From the NCBI GenBank assembly GCA_031411495.1, contig JANOBD010000211.1, forward strand, positions 1 to 64,000: DNA of 64,000 nt, given 5' to 3'. This document shows positions 1 through 8,379 of the stretch, in pieces; position 1 is the first letter of the stretch; every line of letters begins with the position of its first letter. Both the position numbers and the translations under genes were made by a program. The notes under the pieces were generated by a model. It searched no databases. It was not told the origin of the DNA and worked only from the letters and a program-made list of their open reading frames with translations. This DNA comes from JANOBD01 sp031411495. Its GTDB lineage: Bacteria; Planctomycetota; Phycisphaerae; Tepidisphaerales; Tepidisphaeraceae.

Positions 1-947
1 TCGCCCTTGTCGAAGTGAATGCGGGCGAGCGTATCGAGGATCGCGGCGTCCTTGTGTTCCGAGACTTCGACGGCGCGGGTTGCGATCTTGAGAGCACGAT
101 CGAGGTCGCGCGTCTTGAGAGCCTTGTTGTCGACCATGAACCACGCGAGCGCGTTGAGCTGCTGTGCGTCGTCCTTGTTCGATTCAGCCACTTCGTCGGC
201 CACCTTGTAGGCGGCATCATACTTGCCGCCGCTGATGAGCACGCTGAACTTCACCTGGTCGAGCAAGCCCTTGGACTCCGGATGCGCCGCGATCATATCG
301 TCGATCGCTTTCGCAGCACCGTCGAAGTCCTGGTTCTGCATGAGCGGTCCGAGCTTGTCCTGAAGCTCGGCCTGGAGGCCCTGCGCTTGCTCGCGCTTCG
401 CCGCCTCTTTCTTGGCTTCGTTCATGTCGTAATTGCCGGCGACCACCTTTTTCAAGACCGGCGCCATTTCCATCGGGTGGCCGATCCAGGCAATGTTCCC
501 TTCCTTGTCCACGATGAACGCGGTGGGGATGCCGTTCTGGTCGGCGGCTTCCATCCAGTTGGTTGCCATGGCGCCCTTGTCGACGCTCGACTTGTCATCC
601 ATGGCGACGTGATAATTCATCTTGTCGCCCATCTGAGCGACGAAGGGCTCCACTTTCGAGTCGTCACGTTCCCAGACGCTTGTGCCGACGAACGTCACCT
701 CGGGATTGGCCTTGGCCATCTCGGTGAGGTGAGGGATTGACTCCCTGCAAGGCCCACACCAGGTCGCCCAGAACTCGACAACGTAAAGCTTGCCCTTCTC
801 AAACCCCTTGACGGGTTCGCCCTTGACCCACTTGCCGACCGTTAATGACGGGGCAGGGTCGCCGACGCCCAGCGTCGCTGCCGACGCGTATGCGCCGAGC
901 GCGGAGAGAGAAACAACCAGTGCCGCTGCCAAATATCGAACACGCAT
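1..947 (-). CDS. Secreted TlpA-like thioredoxin with C-terminal TPR-like region (partial)
   Basis: The gene reads leftward from an ATG at 947 and runs off the left edge, so about 315 residues are visible and the C-terminus is missing. Residues 1-23 form a signal peptide (MRVRYLAAALVVSLSALGA and a short A-rich cleavage region), so the product acts outside the cytoplasm. The next ~150 residues are a TlpA/ResA thioredoxin fold: a WATWCGPC redox motif near residue 60, a conserved Pro in the GIPTAFIVD segment, and an HPM motif. TlpA-like proteins reduce or exchange disulfides in periplasmic or cytochrome-c proteins. From about residue 200 the protein becomes helical with TPR-like character (AWFMVDNKALKTRDLDLAL). 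Thioredoxin-TPR hybrids are common in planctomycetes. The substrate cannot be told from the sequence. Confidence 0.85.
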   Translation of the reverse strand, partial: MRVRYLAAALVVSLSALGAYASAATLGVGDPAPSLTVGKWVKGEPVKGFEKGKLYVVEFWATWCGPCRESIPHLTEMAKANPEVTFVGTSVWERDDSKVEPFVAQMGDKMNYHVAMDDKSSVDKGAMATNWMEAADQNGIPTAFIVDKEGNIAWIGHPMEMAPVLKKVVAGNYDMNEAKKEAAKREQAQGLQAELQDKLGPLMQNQDFDGAAKAIDDMIAAHPESKGLLDQVKFSVLISGGKYDAAYKVADEVAESNKDDAQQLNALAWFMVDNKALKTRDLDRALKIATRAVEVSEHKDAAILDTLARIHFDKG

Positions 948-1036
948 CGCTGTCCTTTCGTGAAAACCCTGGCGGGAAAATCGTCGGACGATCCTACACC
1001 TGCTCGAGCAGGGAAGTCACGCCGATGTTCGCCGAT

Positions 1037-1558
1037 TCACGCCTTAGCGGCGAAATGCAGCGCGGCGAAGACTTTCAGATCGACGAGGCGGCCCGCTTTC
1101 TGTTGTCGCTTCAGCCAAGCTTCGACCTTGTTGAGCGGGATGAGATGGGTGTCAATCTGCTCGCTGCCATCGCCGTGCGCATCAGCAACCTTTTTCAAGT
1201 CTGTTGCTAGAAAGAGGTGGATGACCTCATCGGTCAGTCCGGCGGAGCTCGTGCCGAAAGTGAGTGGCTTCATCCGCTTCGCGGCGAAACCGGTCTCTTC
1301 CAGCAACTCTCGTTTTGCGGCGATTGCCAGCGATTCGTTCTCGCTCCCGACGATATCTCCCGCGAGCCCGGCAGGAATCTCGATCACATCGCGATCCAAC
1401 GGCGGCCGGTGCTGAGAGATCAGGACCAGTTCCTTCGCATCTGTCACGGCCACAATGCAGACTATTCCGGAAATCTTCGGGCGATGTGCATATTCCCACT
1501 TGCCTCGACGCCACATTTGGAGGTGTTTACCCTTGTAGAGGGGGATTGCTTTTGCCAT
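1037..1558 (-). CDS. Nudix hydrolase, ADP-ribose pyrophosphatase-like
   Basis: About 173 residues. The Nudix helix core RELLEETGF is preceded by acidic and Gly residues (GDIVGSENE), but spacing to the leading Gly is about two residues longer than the textbook GX5EX7REUXEEXGU. The IPAGL segment just before it is typical of the ADP-ribose/NUDT5-like group, which hydrolyses nucleoside diphosphates linked to another moiety. I chose the ATG at 1558 (MAKAIPLYKGK) over an in-frame GTG at 1594, because family members begin close to this point; neither has a strong Shine-Dalgarno. The gene is monocistronic and divergent from the rpmF operon. Substrate is inferred only from the family. Confidence 0.82.
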   Translation of the reverse strand: MAKAIPLYKGKHLQMWRRGKWEYAHRPKISGIVCIVAVTDAKELVLISQHRPPLDRDVIEIPAGLAGDIVGSENESLAIAAKRELLEETGFAAKRMKPLTFGTSSAGLTDEVIHLFLATDLKKVADAHGDGSEQIDTHLIPLNKVEAWLKRQQKAGRLVDLKVFAALHFAAKA

Positions 1559-1652
1559 GCATCGGGTTTTAATCGAACCGTTGATCCGAGGCACTGCCAG
1601 GGAGTGGGGCGCGAAGGGGCGTCTCGGATTGCGGTCGAATGAACCGCCAATC

Positions 1653-1681
1653 TTGACACAACCGCAAGAGTTGCTTACGTT
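1653..1681 (+). promoter_or_regulatory. Candidate sigma-70-type promoter upstream of rpmF
   Basis: A perfect TTGACA at 1653-1658 is followed after 17 bases by TACGTT (1676-1681), a weak -10 match. It lies in the divergent gap between the Nudix gene and rpmF, about 140 bases before rpmF. The -35 and spacing are good and the -10 is poor, so this is a tentative call. Confidence 0.3.
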
Positions 1682-1821
1682 TCCGTCCTTCGACTTTTCG
1701 GATTGGAGCCGTGTTTCGGCATTCCAAGCCGGGTGAATCAGGTTGACTCGACACCCGTTCGGGCGGCCGGCTTTCTCTCTCCGAAAAGCGTTTATCGGTT
1801 GAACAGAGCAGGATTTACGTC

Positions 1822-2007
1822 ATGCAACCCGTCCAGAAAACCAGCAAGGCCCGCAAGGGCAAGCGCCGCTCGCATCACGCGCTCAAGCCCACTCACTACG
1901 TCCGCTGTCCGCAATGCGCCAGCGCCAAGCTTCCGCACTGTGCCTGCGGAAACTGCGGCTACCACAATGCCAACGTTGCCGTTGCCGTCGCCGATTCGGC
2001 CGAGTAA
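1822..2007 (+). CDS. rpmF: 50S ribosomal protein L32
   Basis: A 61-residue basic protein with the bL32 signature: a lysine/arginine-rich N-terminus (KTSKARKGKRRSHH) and a zinc-ribbon with Cys pairs in RCPQC and CACGNC. It is a structural protein of the large ribosomal subunit. It is the first gene of the rpmF-plsX-fabH-fabD cluster, an order conserved across many bacteria that couples ribosome and lipid synthesis. Only 21 bases separate it from plsX. The Ala/Val-rich tail (VAVAVADSAE) is slightly longer than in E. coli L32. Confidence 0.96.
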   Translation: MQPVQKTSKARKGKRRSHHALKPTHYVRCPQCASAKLPHCACGNCGYHNANVAVAVADSAE

Positions 2008-2028
2008 TTCCTTGGCGGAGCAAAGCCT

Positions 2029-3045
2029 TTGAAAGCGGCCGTAGACGTCATGGGCGGCGATAAAGCGCCTTCAGAGATCCTGAAGGGCTGCTGGGAAGCC
2101 GCATCCCTGATCGATTCCTCTGATCGCATTCTGCTCGTCGGCCGCGAAGACGTCGTCATGCCTGCGCTCAAAAGCGCGCCCGTGCCGGCCGACAAACTCG
2201 CCTGCTACAGCGCCGTCATCGCGACCCAGGAAGTGGCGATGGACGAGTCGCCGGTCGAGGCGATTCGCGGCAAGCCCGACAGTTCGATCAGCGTGATGTG
2301 CAAGCTTGTCGCCAAAGGCGAGGCCGACGTCGCGATCTCAGCCGGCAACACCGGTGCCTGCGTCGCGGCCGCACAACTCCGGATGCGCACGCTGCCCGGC
2401 GTGAGTCGGCCCGGCATCGCGATCATCATGCCGACGTTTTATGGCCCGGTCGTCCTTTGTGACGTTGGCGCCAATCCGGAACCGAAGCCAAAACACATGC
2501 AGCAGTACGCCATCATGGCCTCCGCCTACGCGGAATCCGTCTGCGGCATCAGTAACCCCCGCGTCGGCCTTCTCTCCATCGGCGAAGAAGATGCCAAGGG
2601 AAACCAGATCGTCAAAACATCGCGCAAACTGCTTCGCGACGAGCCGCTCATCAACTTCGTCGGCAACGTCGAAGGAAAAGATATTTTCAAGGGCGTCGTC
2701 GACGTCGTCGTGTGCGACGGATTCGTCGGCAACATCGTCCTGAAGCTCTCCGAAGGTTTGAGCGAGGGTCTCTTTCAAACCATCGCCGCCGAAATGCAGG
2801 AGCAAGGCGAGGAACTGTTCGCGAAGTTCCGCGTCGCCGCGAAGAATATCCTCGCCAAGCACGACTGGCAGGAGCACGGCGGCGCGCCGCTCCTCGGAGT
2901 CGGCGGCTATAGCCTGATTTGCCATGGCCGCAGCGAAGCGCGAGCGATCAAGAATGCCATCCGCGTCGGCAAGCAACTCGTATCCAGCGGGATCAACCAG
3001 AAAATCACCGACGCGATCAGCAAGAGCGTTCAAGTCGAAGAATGA
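2029..3045 (+). CDS. plsX: Phosphate acyltransferase PlsX
   Basis: 338 residues, the normal family length. PlsX converts acyl-ACP plus phosphate to acyl-phosphate, the donor for PlsY in phospholipid synthesis; it is a peripheral membrane enzyme. The family hallmarks are visible: AVDVMGGDKAP at the N-terminus, SAGNTGA, LCDVGANPEPKP and VVCDGFVGNIVLK. The start is a TTG at 2029 preceded by a GGCGGAG Shine-Dalgarno about nine bases upstream, and it encodes the MKAAVDVMGGD start expected for the family. It sits between rpmF and fabH. The 88-base gap that follows is filled by a heptanucleotide repeat element. Confidence 0.96.
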   Translation: MKAAVDVMGGDKAPSEILKGCWEAASLIDSSDRILLVGREDVVMPALKSAPVPADKLACYSAVIATQEVAMDESPVEAIRGKPDSSISVMCKLVAKGEADVAISAGNTGACVAAAQLRMRTLPGVSRPGIAIIMPTFYGPVVLCDVGANPEPKPKHMQQYAIMASAYAESVCGISNPRVGLLSIGEEDAKGNQIVKTSRKLLRDEPLINFVGNVEGKDIFKGVVDVVVCDGFVGNIVLKLSEGLSEGLFQTIAAEMQEQGEELFAKFRVAAKNILAKHDWQEHGGAPLLGVGGYSLICHGRSEARAIKNAIRVGKQLVSSGINQKITDAISKSVQVEE

Positions 3046-3047
3046 CA

Positions 3048-3130
3048 GTTCGCGGTTTGCCGTTTGCCGTTCGCGGTTCAAAGCGGATACCTTGCGTCTT
3101 GGACTGCAAACCGCAAACTGCTTACTGCAA
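3048..3130 (+). repeat. Heptanucleotide-unit palindromic repeat between plsX and fabH
   Basis: Directly visible: starting three bases after the plsX stop, 3048-3082 reads as consecutive 7-base units of consensus TTGCNGT. At 3103-3130 four consecutive 7-base units of the complementary type (ACTGCAA) follow. The two arms can pair in several registers around a loop of about 20 bases (3083-3102). The array ends four bases before the fabH ATG, so a transcript-level fold could reach the fabH ribosome-binding region. Elements of the same heptad design occur at 4126-4212, 8933-8974 and 19101-19202. Confidence 0.7.
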
Positions 3131-3133
3131 ATT

Positions 3134-4120
3134 ATGCAACGATACTCCGCCATCATCGCCGGCACCGGCAGCTACGCCCCGGAAAAACGTCTGACCAACG
3201 ACGAACTGTCGAAAATGGTTGACACCAACGACGAGTGGATCGTCCAGCGCACCGGCATCAAAGAGCGCCGGATCGCCGCGAGCACGGAGACGACGGCTTC
3301 TCTCGCTTCGCACGCCGCGACCCGCGCGCTCAAGTCGGCGGGGCTGGAGCCCAAAGACCTGGACCTGATCATCGTCTGCACGATCACGCCCGAAATGCAG
3401 ACGCCCGCCACCGCGTGCTTCGTCGCCGCCTCGCTCGGCCTGTCTAAGACGCCGGCAATGGACCTCGGCGCCGCGTGCAGCGGCTTCATCTACGGCCTCG
3501 ACACCGCCGCCGCGTTCATTCAGTCCGGCCGGTACAAAAACGTCCTCGTCATTGGCGCGGAAACGCTGAGCCGGATCACCGATTACACCGATCGAAGCTC
3601 CTGCATTCTCTTCGGCGATGGCGCTGGCGCGGTGATTCTCTCACGCAGCGAAGATTTACAGCGGGGGCTGCTCTACTCCAGCCTCTATGCGGACGGCAGC
3701 GGCTGGGAACTGCTCGCCTGCACGCCCGGCTCGCGTCATCCGATCGATGCGCAGATGGTGGCGGCACGCGCGCAGTACCTGAAAATCAAAGGCCGCGAAG
3801 TGTACAAGTTCGCCGTCGATCGATTCATCCAGCTCATCGAAGACGCGATGAAGAAATGTGAACTGAAGCTCGACGACGTGAAGTTGATTGTGCCGCACCA
3901 GGTGAATCAGCGGATCATCGACAGCGCGCTCGACAAGCTCCACATCCCCGCGAGCAAAGCATTCGTGAATATCGACCGCTTCGGCAACACCAGTGCCGCG
4001 AGCATCCCGATCGCGCTGGACGAGGCCGTGAAGGCGGGCAAACTCGCCAAGGGGGACGTCGTCATCTTTGTCGCGTTCGGCGCCGGGCTGACCTGGGCAA
4101 ACGCGGTCGTGCGGATGTAA
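3134..4120 (+). CDS. fabH: Beta-ketoacyl-ACP synthase III
   Basis: 328 residues, the usual length. FabH condenses acetyl-CoA (or another acyl-CoA) with malonyl-ACP to start fatty-acid synthesis. The catalytic triad is visible: Cys115 in LGAACSGFIYG, His in VPHQVNQRI and Asn in FGNTSAASIP. The N-terminal AIIAGTGSYAPEKRLTN is typical. The frame is open further upstream, but that part is the heptad repeat and plsX in another frame, so I chose the ATG at 3134 (MQRYSAIIAG). It is the third gene of the fatty-acid operon. Primer specificity (straight or branched) cannot be read from the sequence. Confidence 0.96.
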   Translation: MQRYSAIIAGTGSYAPEKRLTNDELSKMVDTNDEWIVQRTGIKERRIAASTETTASLASHAATRALKSAGLEPKDLDLIIVCTITPEMQTPATACFVAASLGLSKTPAMDLGAACSGFIYGLDTAAAFIQSGRYKNVLVIGAETLSRITDYTDRSSCILFGDGAGAVILSRSEDLQRGLLYSSLYADGSGWELLACTPGSRHPIDAQMVAARAQYLKIKGREVYKFAVDRFIQLIEDAMKKCELKLDDVKLIVPHQVNQRIIDSALDKLHIPASKAFVNIDRFGNTSAASIPIALDEAVKAGKLAKGDVVIFVAFGAGLTWANAVVRM

Positions 4121-4125
4121 CGAGT

Positions 4126-4212
4126 CCCACTCGTCGATTTCCATTGCCGATTTGATGGAAACGGCGTCATCGCAGGTCTTCAGATCGGAAATTGGAAATG
4201 GGCAATGGGCAA
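4126..4212 (+). repeat. Heptanucleotide-unit repeat between fabH and fabD, overlapping the fabD start
   Basis: Directly visible: 4185-4212 is four perfect 7-base units (TCGGAAA, TTGGAAA, then TGGGCAA twice). A degenerate complementary arm of about four heptads lies at 4126-4153. The fourth right-arm unit contains the fabD ATG (4205) and its next codons, and the unit before it contains another in-frame-looking ATG at 4198 in a different frame. The repeat therefore appears to supply, or to have replaced, the translation start of fabD. The arms match imperfectly (roughly two thirds of positions). Confidence 0.65.
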
Positions 4213-5113
4213 CTACATTCTCTGTCCCGGCCAGGGATCGCAGATCGTCGGCATGGGCAAGGACTTTTTTGAGAAATCTTCGGAAGCGCGGGCGATATTC
4301 GATTCCGCCAATTCGGTTCTCGGATTTGACCTCGCGAAGCTCTGTTTCGAAGGCCCGGCCGAACGGCTGAACCAGACCGACATCAGCCAGCCCGCCATCT
4401 ACGTGACCAGCATCGCGTGCCACGCCGCCGCCAAGGCCGCGGGAAAGATCGACCCTTCTGCTTCATATGCGTATGCGGGTCTCAGCCTTGGCGAGTACAC
4501 CGCGCTGCACTTCGCTGGCGTGTTCGATTTCGCGACCGGATTGAAACTCGTCGCGGCGCGCGGGAAATACATGCAGGAGGCCGCGACCGCCACACCGAGC
4601 ACGATGGTGGCCGTAATGGGTGCGGATGAGATTGCCATCGTGAAGCTCTGCGAAGAGAACGCCAAGGGCGAGGTGCTTGTTCCTGCGAACTTCAACGCCC
4701 CCGGCCAGATCGTCGTCAGCGGTTCGATCGGCGCGTGTGAGCGCTTCGCCGCGGCCGCATCTGCCGCCGGCTTTCGTTCGATCCCGCTCACCGTCGCCGG
4801 CGCGTTCCATTCGCCGATCATGCAGAGTGGCGCAGAGAAGATGAAAGCCGAACTCGACGAGGTGAGTTTCAACGATCCGAAGTCGACGGTCTTCAGCAAC
4901 GTCACCGCCAAGCCCCATGGCAGCGCCGCGTCGATCAAGCCGCTGCTCGTCGACCAGATCGTGAAGCCCGTTCGGTGGGAGCAGACGATGGCCGGCGTCG
5001 AAGGCAACAAGTTCATCGAACTCGCGCCCGGCAAGGTGCTGACCGGGCTGCTGCGAAAACAGAATCGCCGGGCGGATGTTCTGACGATCGATAGCATTGC
5101 GGCGCTCGGATAA
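4205..5113 (+). CDS. fabD: Malonyl-CoA:ACP transacylase
   Basis: 302 residues. FabD transfers malonyl from CoA to acyl carrier protein, supplying the elongation substrate. The active-site Ser94 lies in GLSLGEYTA, the oxyanion region in LCPGQGSQIVGMG, and the catalytic His202 in AGAFHSPIM. The ATG at 4205 lies inside the heptad repeat; there is no convincing Shine-Dalgarno except the purine-rich repeat units themselves (GGAAA). It is the last recognisable gene of the rpmF-plsX-fabH-fabD group; acpP and fabG are not in the window next to it. Confidence 0.95.
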   Translation: MGNYILCPGQGSQIVGMGKDFFEKSSEARAIFDSANSVLGFDLAKLCFEGPAERLNQTDISQPAIYVTSIACHAAAKAAGKIDPSASYAYAGLSLGEYTALHFAGVFDFATGLKLVAARGKYMQEAATATPSTMVAVMGADEIAIVKLCEENAKGEVLVPANFNAPGQIVVSGSIGACERFAAAASAAGFRSIPLTVAGAFHSPIMQSGAEKMKAELDEVSFNDPKSTVFSNVTAKPHGSAASIKPLLVDQIVKPVRWEQTMAGVEGNKFIELAPGKVLTGLLRKQNRRADVLTIDSIAALG

Positions 5114-5159
5114 TCAAGTTCGTGCAGCCGCGAGCTCGCTCGCGCACCGGAGAGCATCG

Positions 5160-5681
5160 ATGTCTGGGCCAGGCGATTACTCAACCTCGTATGTGAACCG
5201 CGCCCGCGAGTTCGCGCTGCGCGCCCACGGTAACCAGCAGTACGGCAACCAACCCTACAGCGTTCACCTCGACGCGGTCGCGGAAATCCTCGAACCGTTC
5301 GGCCTGCTCGCGCAGGTCGTTGGTTACCTACACGACGTGGTCGAAGATACGTCGGTGCGAATCGACGACATCCGCGCCGACTTCGACGACCTCGTCGCGC
5401 GGTGCGTTCTGCTCGTCACCGATTCGGCTGGGACAGATCGCCCGGAACGAAAGCTCGCCACCAATGCCAAGCTCGCGAAGGTCGACGGCGATGAGCGCGT
5501 CGCGCTGATCGTGAAGGCGGCGGATCGACTTGCAAACCTCCGCACGTCCGCCTTGGGCGCCAACGATTCGAAACTCGACATGTATCGAGCAGAGCACCCG
5601 GCGTTCCGCACCGCGGCATACCGTGCGGGCCTCTGCGACGACCTTTGGAACACGATGGGCCTGATCCTCGCCCAGAGATGA
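5160..5681 (+). CDS. HD-domain hydrolase, SpoT/MESH1-like (p)ppGpp hydrolase candidate
   Basis: 173 residues from the ATG at 5160, preceded by GGAGAG. The HD motif set of the SpoT/RelA hydrolase domain is present: His in YSVHLDAVAEIL, His-Asp plus the ED pair in GYLHDVVEDTS, and the late Asp in VKAADRLANLR; VTDS also matches the family. There is no synthetase, TGS or ACT domain, so it resembles small alarmone hydrolases (MESH1 type), which remove pyrophosphate from (p)ppGpp. It follows fabD by 46 bases on the same strand and may be cotranscribed. Hydrolase activity on ppGpp is inferred from motifs; another nucleotide could be the substrate. Confidence 0.78.
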   Translation: MSGPGDYSTSYVNRAREFALRAHGNQQYGNQPYSVHLDAVAEILEPFGLLAQVVGYLHDVVEDTSVRIDDIRADFDDLVARCVLLVTDSAGTDRPERKLATNAKLAKVDGDERVALIVKAADRLANLRTSALGANDSKLDMYRAEHPAFRTAAYRAGLCDDLWNTMGLILAQR

Positions 5682-5759
5682 ACCCCGCTGGCACGGCCCG
5701 GCGTGGGGAGCGTTCGTCAAACTTGCTCACACGCCCCTTCTTCGGAACAATCGCCGACC

Positions 5760-7220
5760 ATGCACGTCCTCTTCGTCCACCAGAACTTTCCGGCCCAGTT
5801 CGGCCACATCGCCGCTCACCTTGTCGAGAAGATGAAGTGGCAATGCAGCTTCGTCAGCGAGACCCCGCCCGGCGTTGCCGGCGGCATCCGTAAAATCCAA
5901 TATCAGACCACCGGCGGCGCGACCAAGTCCAATCACTTCTGCTCGCGAACGTTTGAAAACACCATCTGGCACTGCGAAGGCGTGTACCGCGCCATGCGCC
6001 AGATGAAAGACTTTCGCCCGGATCTCATCGTCGGCCACTCCGGCTTCGGGTCGACGCTCTTTCTCCGCGAGCTTTATCCCGACGTGCCTTGCGTAAACTT
6101 CTTCGAATATTTCTACAAGCCGCACGACGAACAGTCGGACATGGATTTTCGCCAGGACCTGGGGTGGGAGCTCGACGAGATGAAGTATCTCCGCTCGCGC
6201 GCCCGCAACTCGATGATCCTGCTCGACCTGAATAACTGCCAGATCGGCTACTGCCCGACGCAATTCCAGAAGAGCCGATTTCCCGGCGAGTGGGACCCGA
6301 AGCTCCGCGTGATTTTCGACGGCATCGATCGGCGAGTCTATCACGGCTATAACGAAGAGCTTCGACCTGCGCCGGGATCGCGCGGCGTCCGCAAACTCGG
6401 CGGCGTGGAAATTCCGCCGGACGCGAAGGTCGTCACCTACTGCTCGCGCGGGTTCGAGTCGATGCGCGGTTTCGACATCTTCATGCGCGCCGCCAAGCTC
6501 ATCTGCGACCGCGACCCGAACGTGATCTTCCTCGTCGCCGGCACCGACCGCATCGCCTACGGCGGCGATGAGCAGTACACCGGCGGCAAGAGCTTCAAGG
6601 AATGGACGCTTGCCAAGGACAACTACGATCTCAACCGGATCAAGTTCCTGGGCTGTGTCGACCCGTTCGAACTCGCGCGGATGCTCGCCTCCACCGACCT
6701 TCATATCTATCTCACCGTTCCGTTCGTGCTCAGCTGGAGCATGATGGATGCGATGAGCGCCGGCGCCGTCGTGCTCGGCTCGCGCACCGCGCCGGTCGAG
6801 GAGATGATCCAGGACGGCGTGAACGGCCTTCTGGCGGACTTCTTCAATCCCGAGGAGTTTGCTGAGAAGGCGCTCAAGGCCCTGAACGATCCCGCCGGGC
6901 ATCGAGAACTTGGTAGGGCTGCCGAGAAGATGATCGAGGAGAAGTACTCGCTCGATGTCGTCACGCCGCAGATGCTGCAGTTGTACGAAGACGCGATGAA
7001 CACCAAGGCTGGGCTGGAAGCGCCGCGGCCCTGGCCGGCGGAATCGCCGAGGCAGATCATGCAGTCGGAACGACCCGCGGCACGGCAGCCGACCATCGCA
7101 AACATGCGCGGCGCCCCGATCATGGGCGGCACGCCGATGCTCAGCAAAGCGCCGCCCCGGCCGAGGGTCGTCCCGCCCGCCAACACCAAGCCGAAACCGG
7201 GAAATCCCTTCTTCGGTTGA
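5760..7220 (+). CDS. Glycosyltransferase family 4 (GT-B fold)
   Basis: 486 residues starting at the ATG at 5760 (MHVLFVHQNFPAQFGHIA), a canonical GT4 N-terminus. The C-terminal nucleotide-sugar domain shows YCSRGFESMRGFDIFMRA, VAGTDRIAYGG and the GT4 acceptor/donor stretch VLGSRTAPVEEMIQDGVNG with EE near residue 340. It transfers a sugar from an NDP donor, probably in the cytoplasm and for envelope glycans. From about residue 415 there is a low-complexity proline/methionine-rich tail (RPAARQPTIANMRG onward) not needed for the fold. The next glycosyltransferase-like gene begins nine bases after its stop, indicating an operon. Confidence 0.88.
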   Translation: MHVLFVHQNFPAQFGHIAAHLVEKMKWQCSFVSETPPGVAGGIRKIQYQTTGGATKSNHFCSRTFENTIWHCEGVYRAMRQMKDFRPDLIVGHSGFGSTLFLRELYPDVPCVNFFEYFYKPHDEQSDMDFRQDLGWELDEMKYLRSRARNSMILLDLNNCQIGYCPTQFQKSRFPGEWDPKLRVIFDGIDRRVYHGYNEELRPAPGSRGVRKLGGVEIPPDAKVVTYCSRGFESMRGFDIFMRAAKLICDRDPNVIFLVAGTDRIAYGGDEQYTGGKSFKEWTLAKDNYDLNRIKFLGCVDPFELARMLASTDLHIYLTVPFVLSWSMMDAMSAGAVVLGSRTAPVEEMIQDGVNGLLADFFNPEEFAEKALKALNDPAGHRELGRAAEKMIEEKYSLDVVTPQMLQLYEDAMNTKAGLEAPRPWPAESPRQIMQSERPAARQPTIANMRGAPIMGGTPMLSKAPPRPRVVPPANTKPKPGNPFFG

Positions 7221-7229
7221 TTCCTCCAA

Positions 7230-8306
7230 GTGCGCCGAATCGAACTTATCACCGAAAGCGCCTCGTGCGGCATCACCAAGGAGATGTCGCTCGAACCGCT
7301 CACGGGCTGGCGCAAATCGCTCCGTAAAATCGGTCTCGAAGTGATCGGCCGCACGATTGTCCGCGGCGACGCGATCGGACCGGCGATCGAATCGAGCCGG
7401 GCGGACATTGTCGCGATCGCGCCGCATTTCTCCGAAAGCGCCCTGACGCTCTGCCGAACGCTCGCCCCGATCCACGCGAAACGAAATCGGCCGGCCATTG
7501 TTCTCCTCGACACCTTCGACCAATCCTCCTCGCCGCTGCTGGGCGTGTTGCCGTTCGTCGATCGGTACGCGAAAAAGGTGCTCCTGCGCGATCGGCGCTC
7601 GTACCTTCACCCAACGGGCCCCAGTGGGTTCATCTTCACCGACTATCTGGAACGGGAACTGAAGTACCCGCTTTACGGCTGGACCTTCGGCAGCGTCGCG
7701 CCGGATGAGGCGTCGCTGGGCAAGCTTGTGCTCGGGTGGGGCTTTGGCGCATCGAGCGTCTGGAAGCGGCGAGCATGGGCCGGCTGCCTGCTGGGAAAGT
7801 CCTGGAGCCACCGCCGTATCGATGTGAACATTCGCTTTGCCGTGCCGGCCGATGCGGATGCCGGCGGCTGGTACGCCCGGTATCGCGCACAGATGCGGGA
7901 TACGGTGAATGCCGCGCTGCGAGGCATCTCGACCACCTCGCCCGAGCGCATCGGCCTGCGCGAATACCGTCGCGAACAGCGCGACAGCCGGATCGTGGTC
8001 AGCCCGTTCGGCTACGGCGAACTCTGCCTACGCGACCTGGAGGCGATTTTCGCAGGCGCGCTCCTCGTCAAGCCATCCGTCGACCATCTGGAAGCGAGTC
8101 CGAACGTGTACGAAGCCGGCGTGACGTACCGGCCCGTCGCGTGGGACGGTTCGGACATCGGCGCGGTCGTGCGTGATTCGCTGGCACAGCCCCAAGAGTG
8201 CATCAAGATGATCCGCGCCGGGCGGCAGAAAATGTGGGACTACCTCTTCGAGCGCGGCTGGTTAAAAGACGTCGAGCGGGTGTTTGAAGGATTGGGGCGA
8301 AATTGA
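7230..8306 (+). CDS. Glycosyltransferase-like protein (GT1/exostosin-like C-terminus)
   Basis: 358 residues from a GTG at 7230, nine bases after the preceding glycosyltransferase stop. The C-terminal third carries a glycosyltransferase-like segment: SPFGYGELCLRDLEAIFAG followed by ALLVKP and an NVYEAGVTYRPVAWD segment, as in glycan-synthesis proteins where a donor-binding domain ends in a spread of such motifs. The N-terminal half has alternating beta/alpha pattern (VAIAPHFSESALTLCRTLAP) but no family I recognise with certainty. It probably works with its upstream neighbour on one glycan. The exact reaction is unknown. Confidence 0.65.
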   Translation: MRRIELITESASCGITKEMSLEPLTGWRKSLRKIGLEVIGRTIVRGDAIGPAIESSRADIVAIAPHFSESALTLCRTLAPIHAKRNRPAIVLLDTFDQSSSPLLGVLPFVDRYAKKVLLRDRRSYLHPTGPSGFIFTDYLERELKYPLYGWTFGSVAPDEASLGKLVLGWGFGASSVWKRRAWAGCLLGKSWSHRRIDVNIRFAVPADADAGGWYARYRAQMRDTVNAALRGISTTSPERIGLREYRREQRDSRIVVSPFGYGELCLRDLEAIFAGALLVKPSVDHLEASPNVYEAGVTYRPVAWDGSDIGAVVRDSLAQPQECIKMIRAGRQKMWDYLFERGWLKDVERVFEGLGRN

Positions 8307-8379
8307 CGGCCTTGTCGATTCCAAACTGGGCACGTTCCTCTTATCGGCCCGGAATCGGTTTCGAGTATAGTTCTCCCCC

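Noticed and set aside
5727..7811. Very long minus-strand frame over the glycosyltransferases
   Set aside because: The plus strand codes for a clear GT4 protein here, and the antisense translation has no family look.
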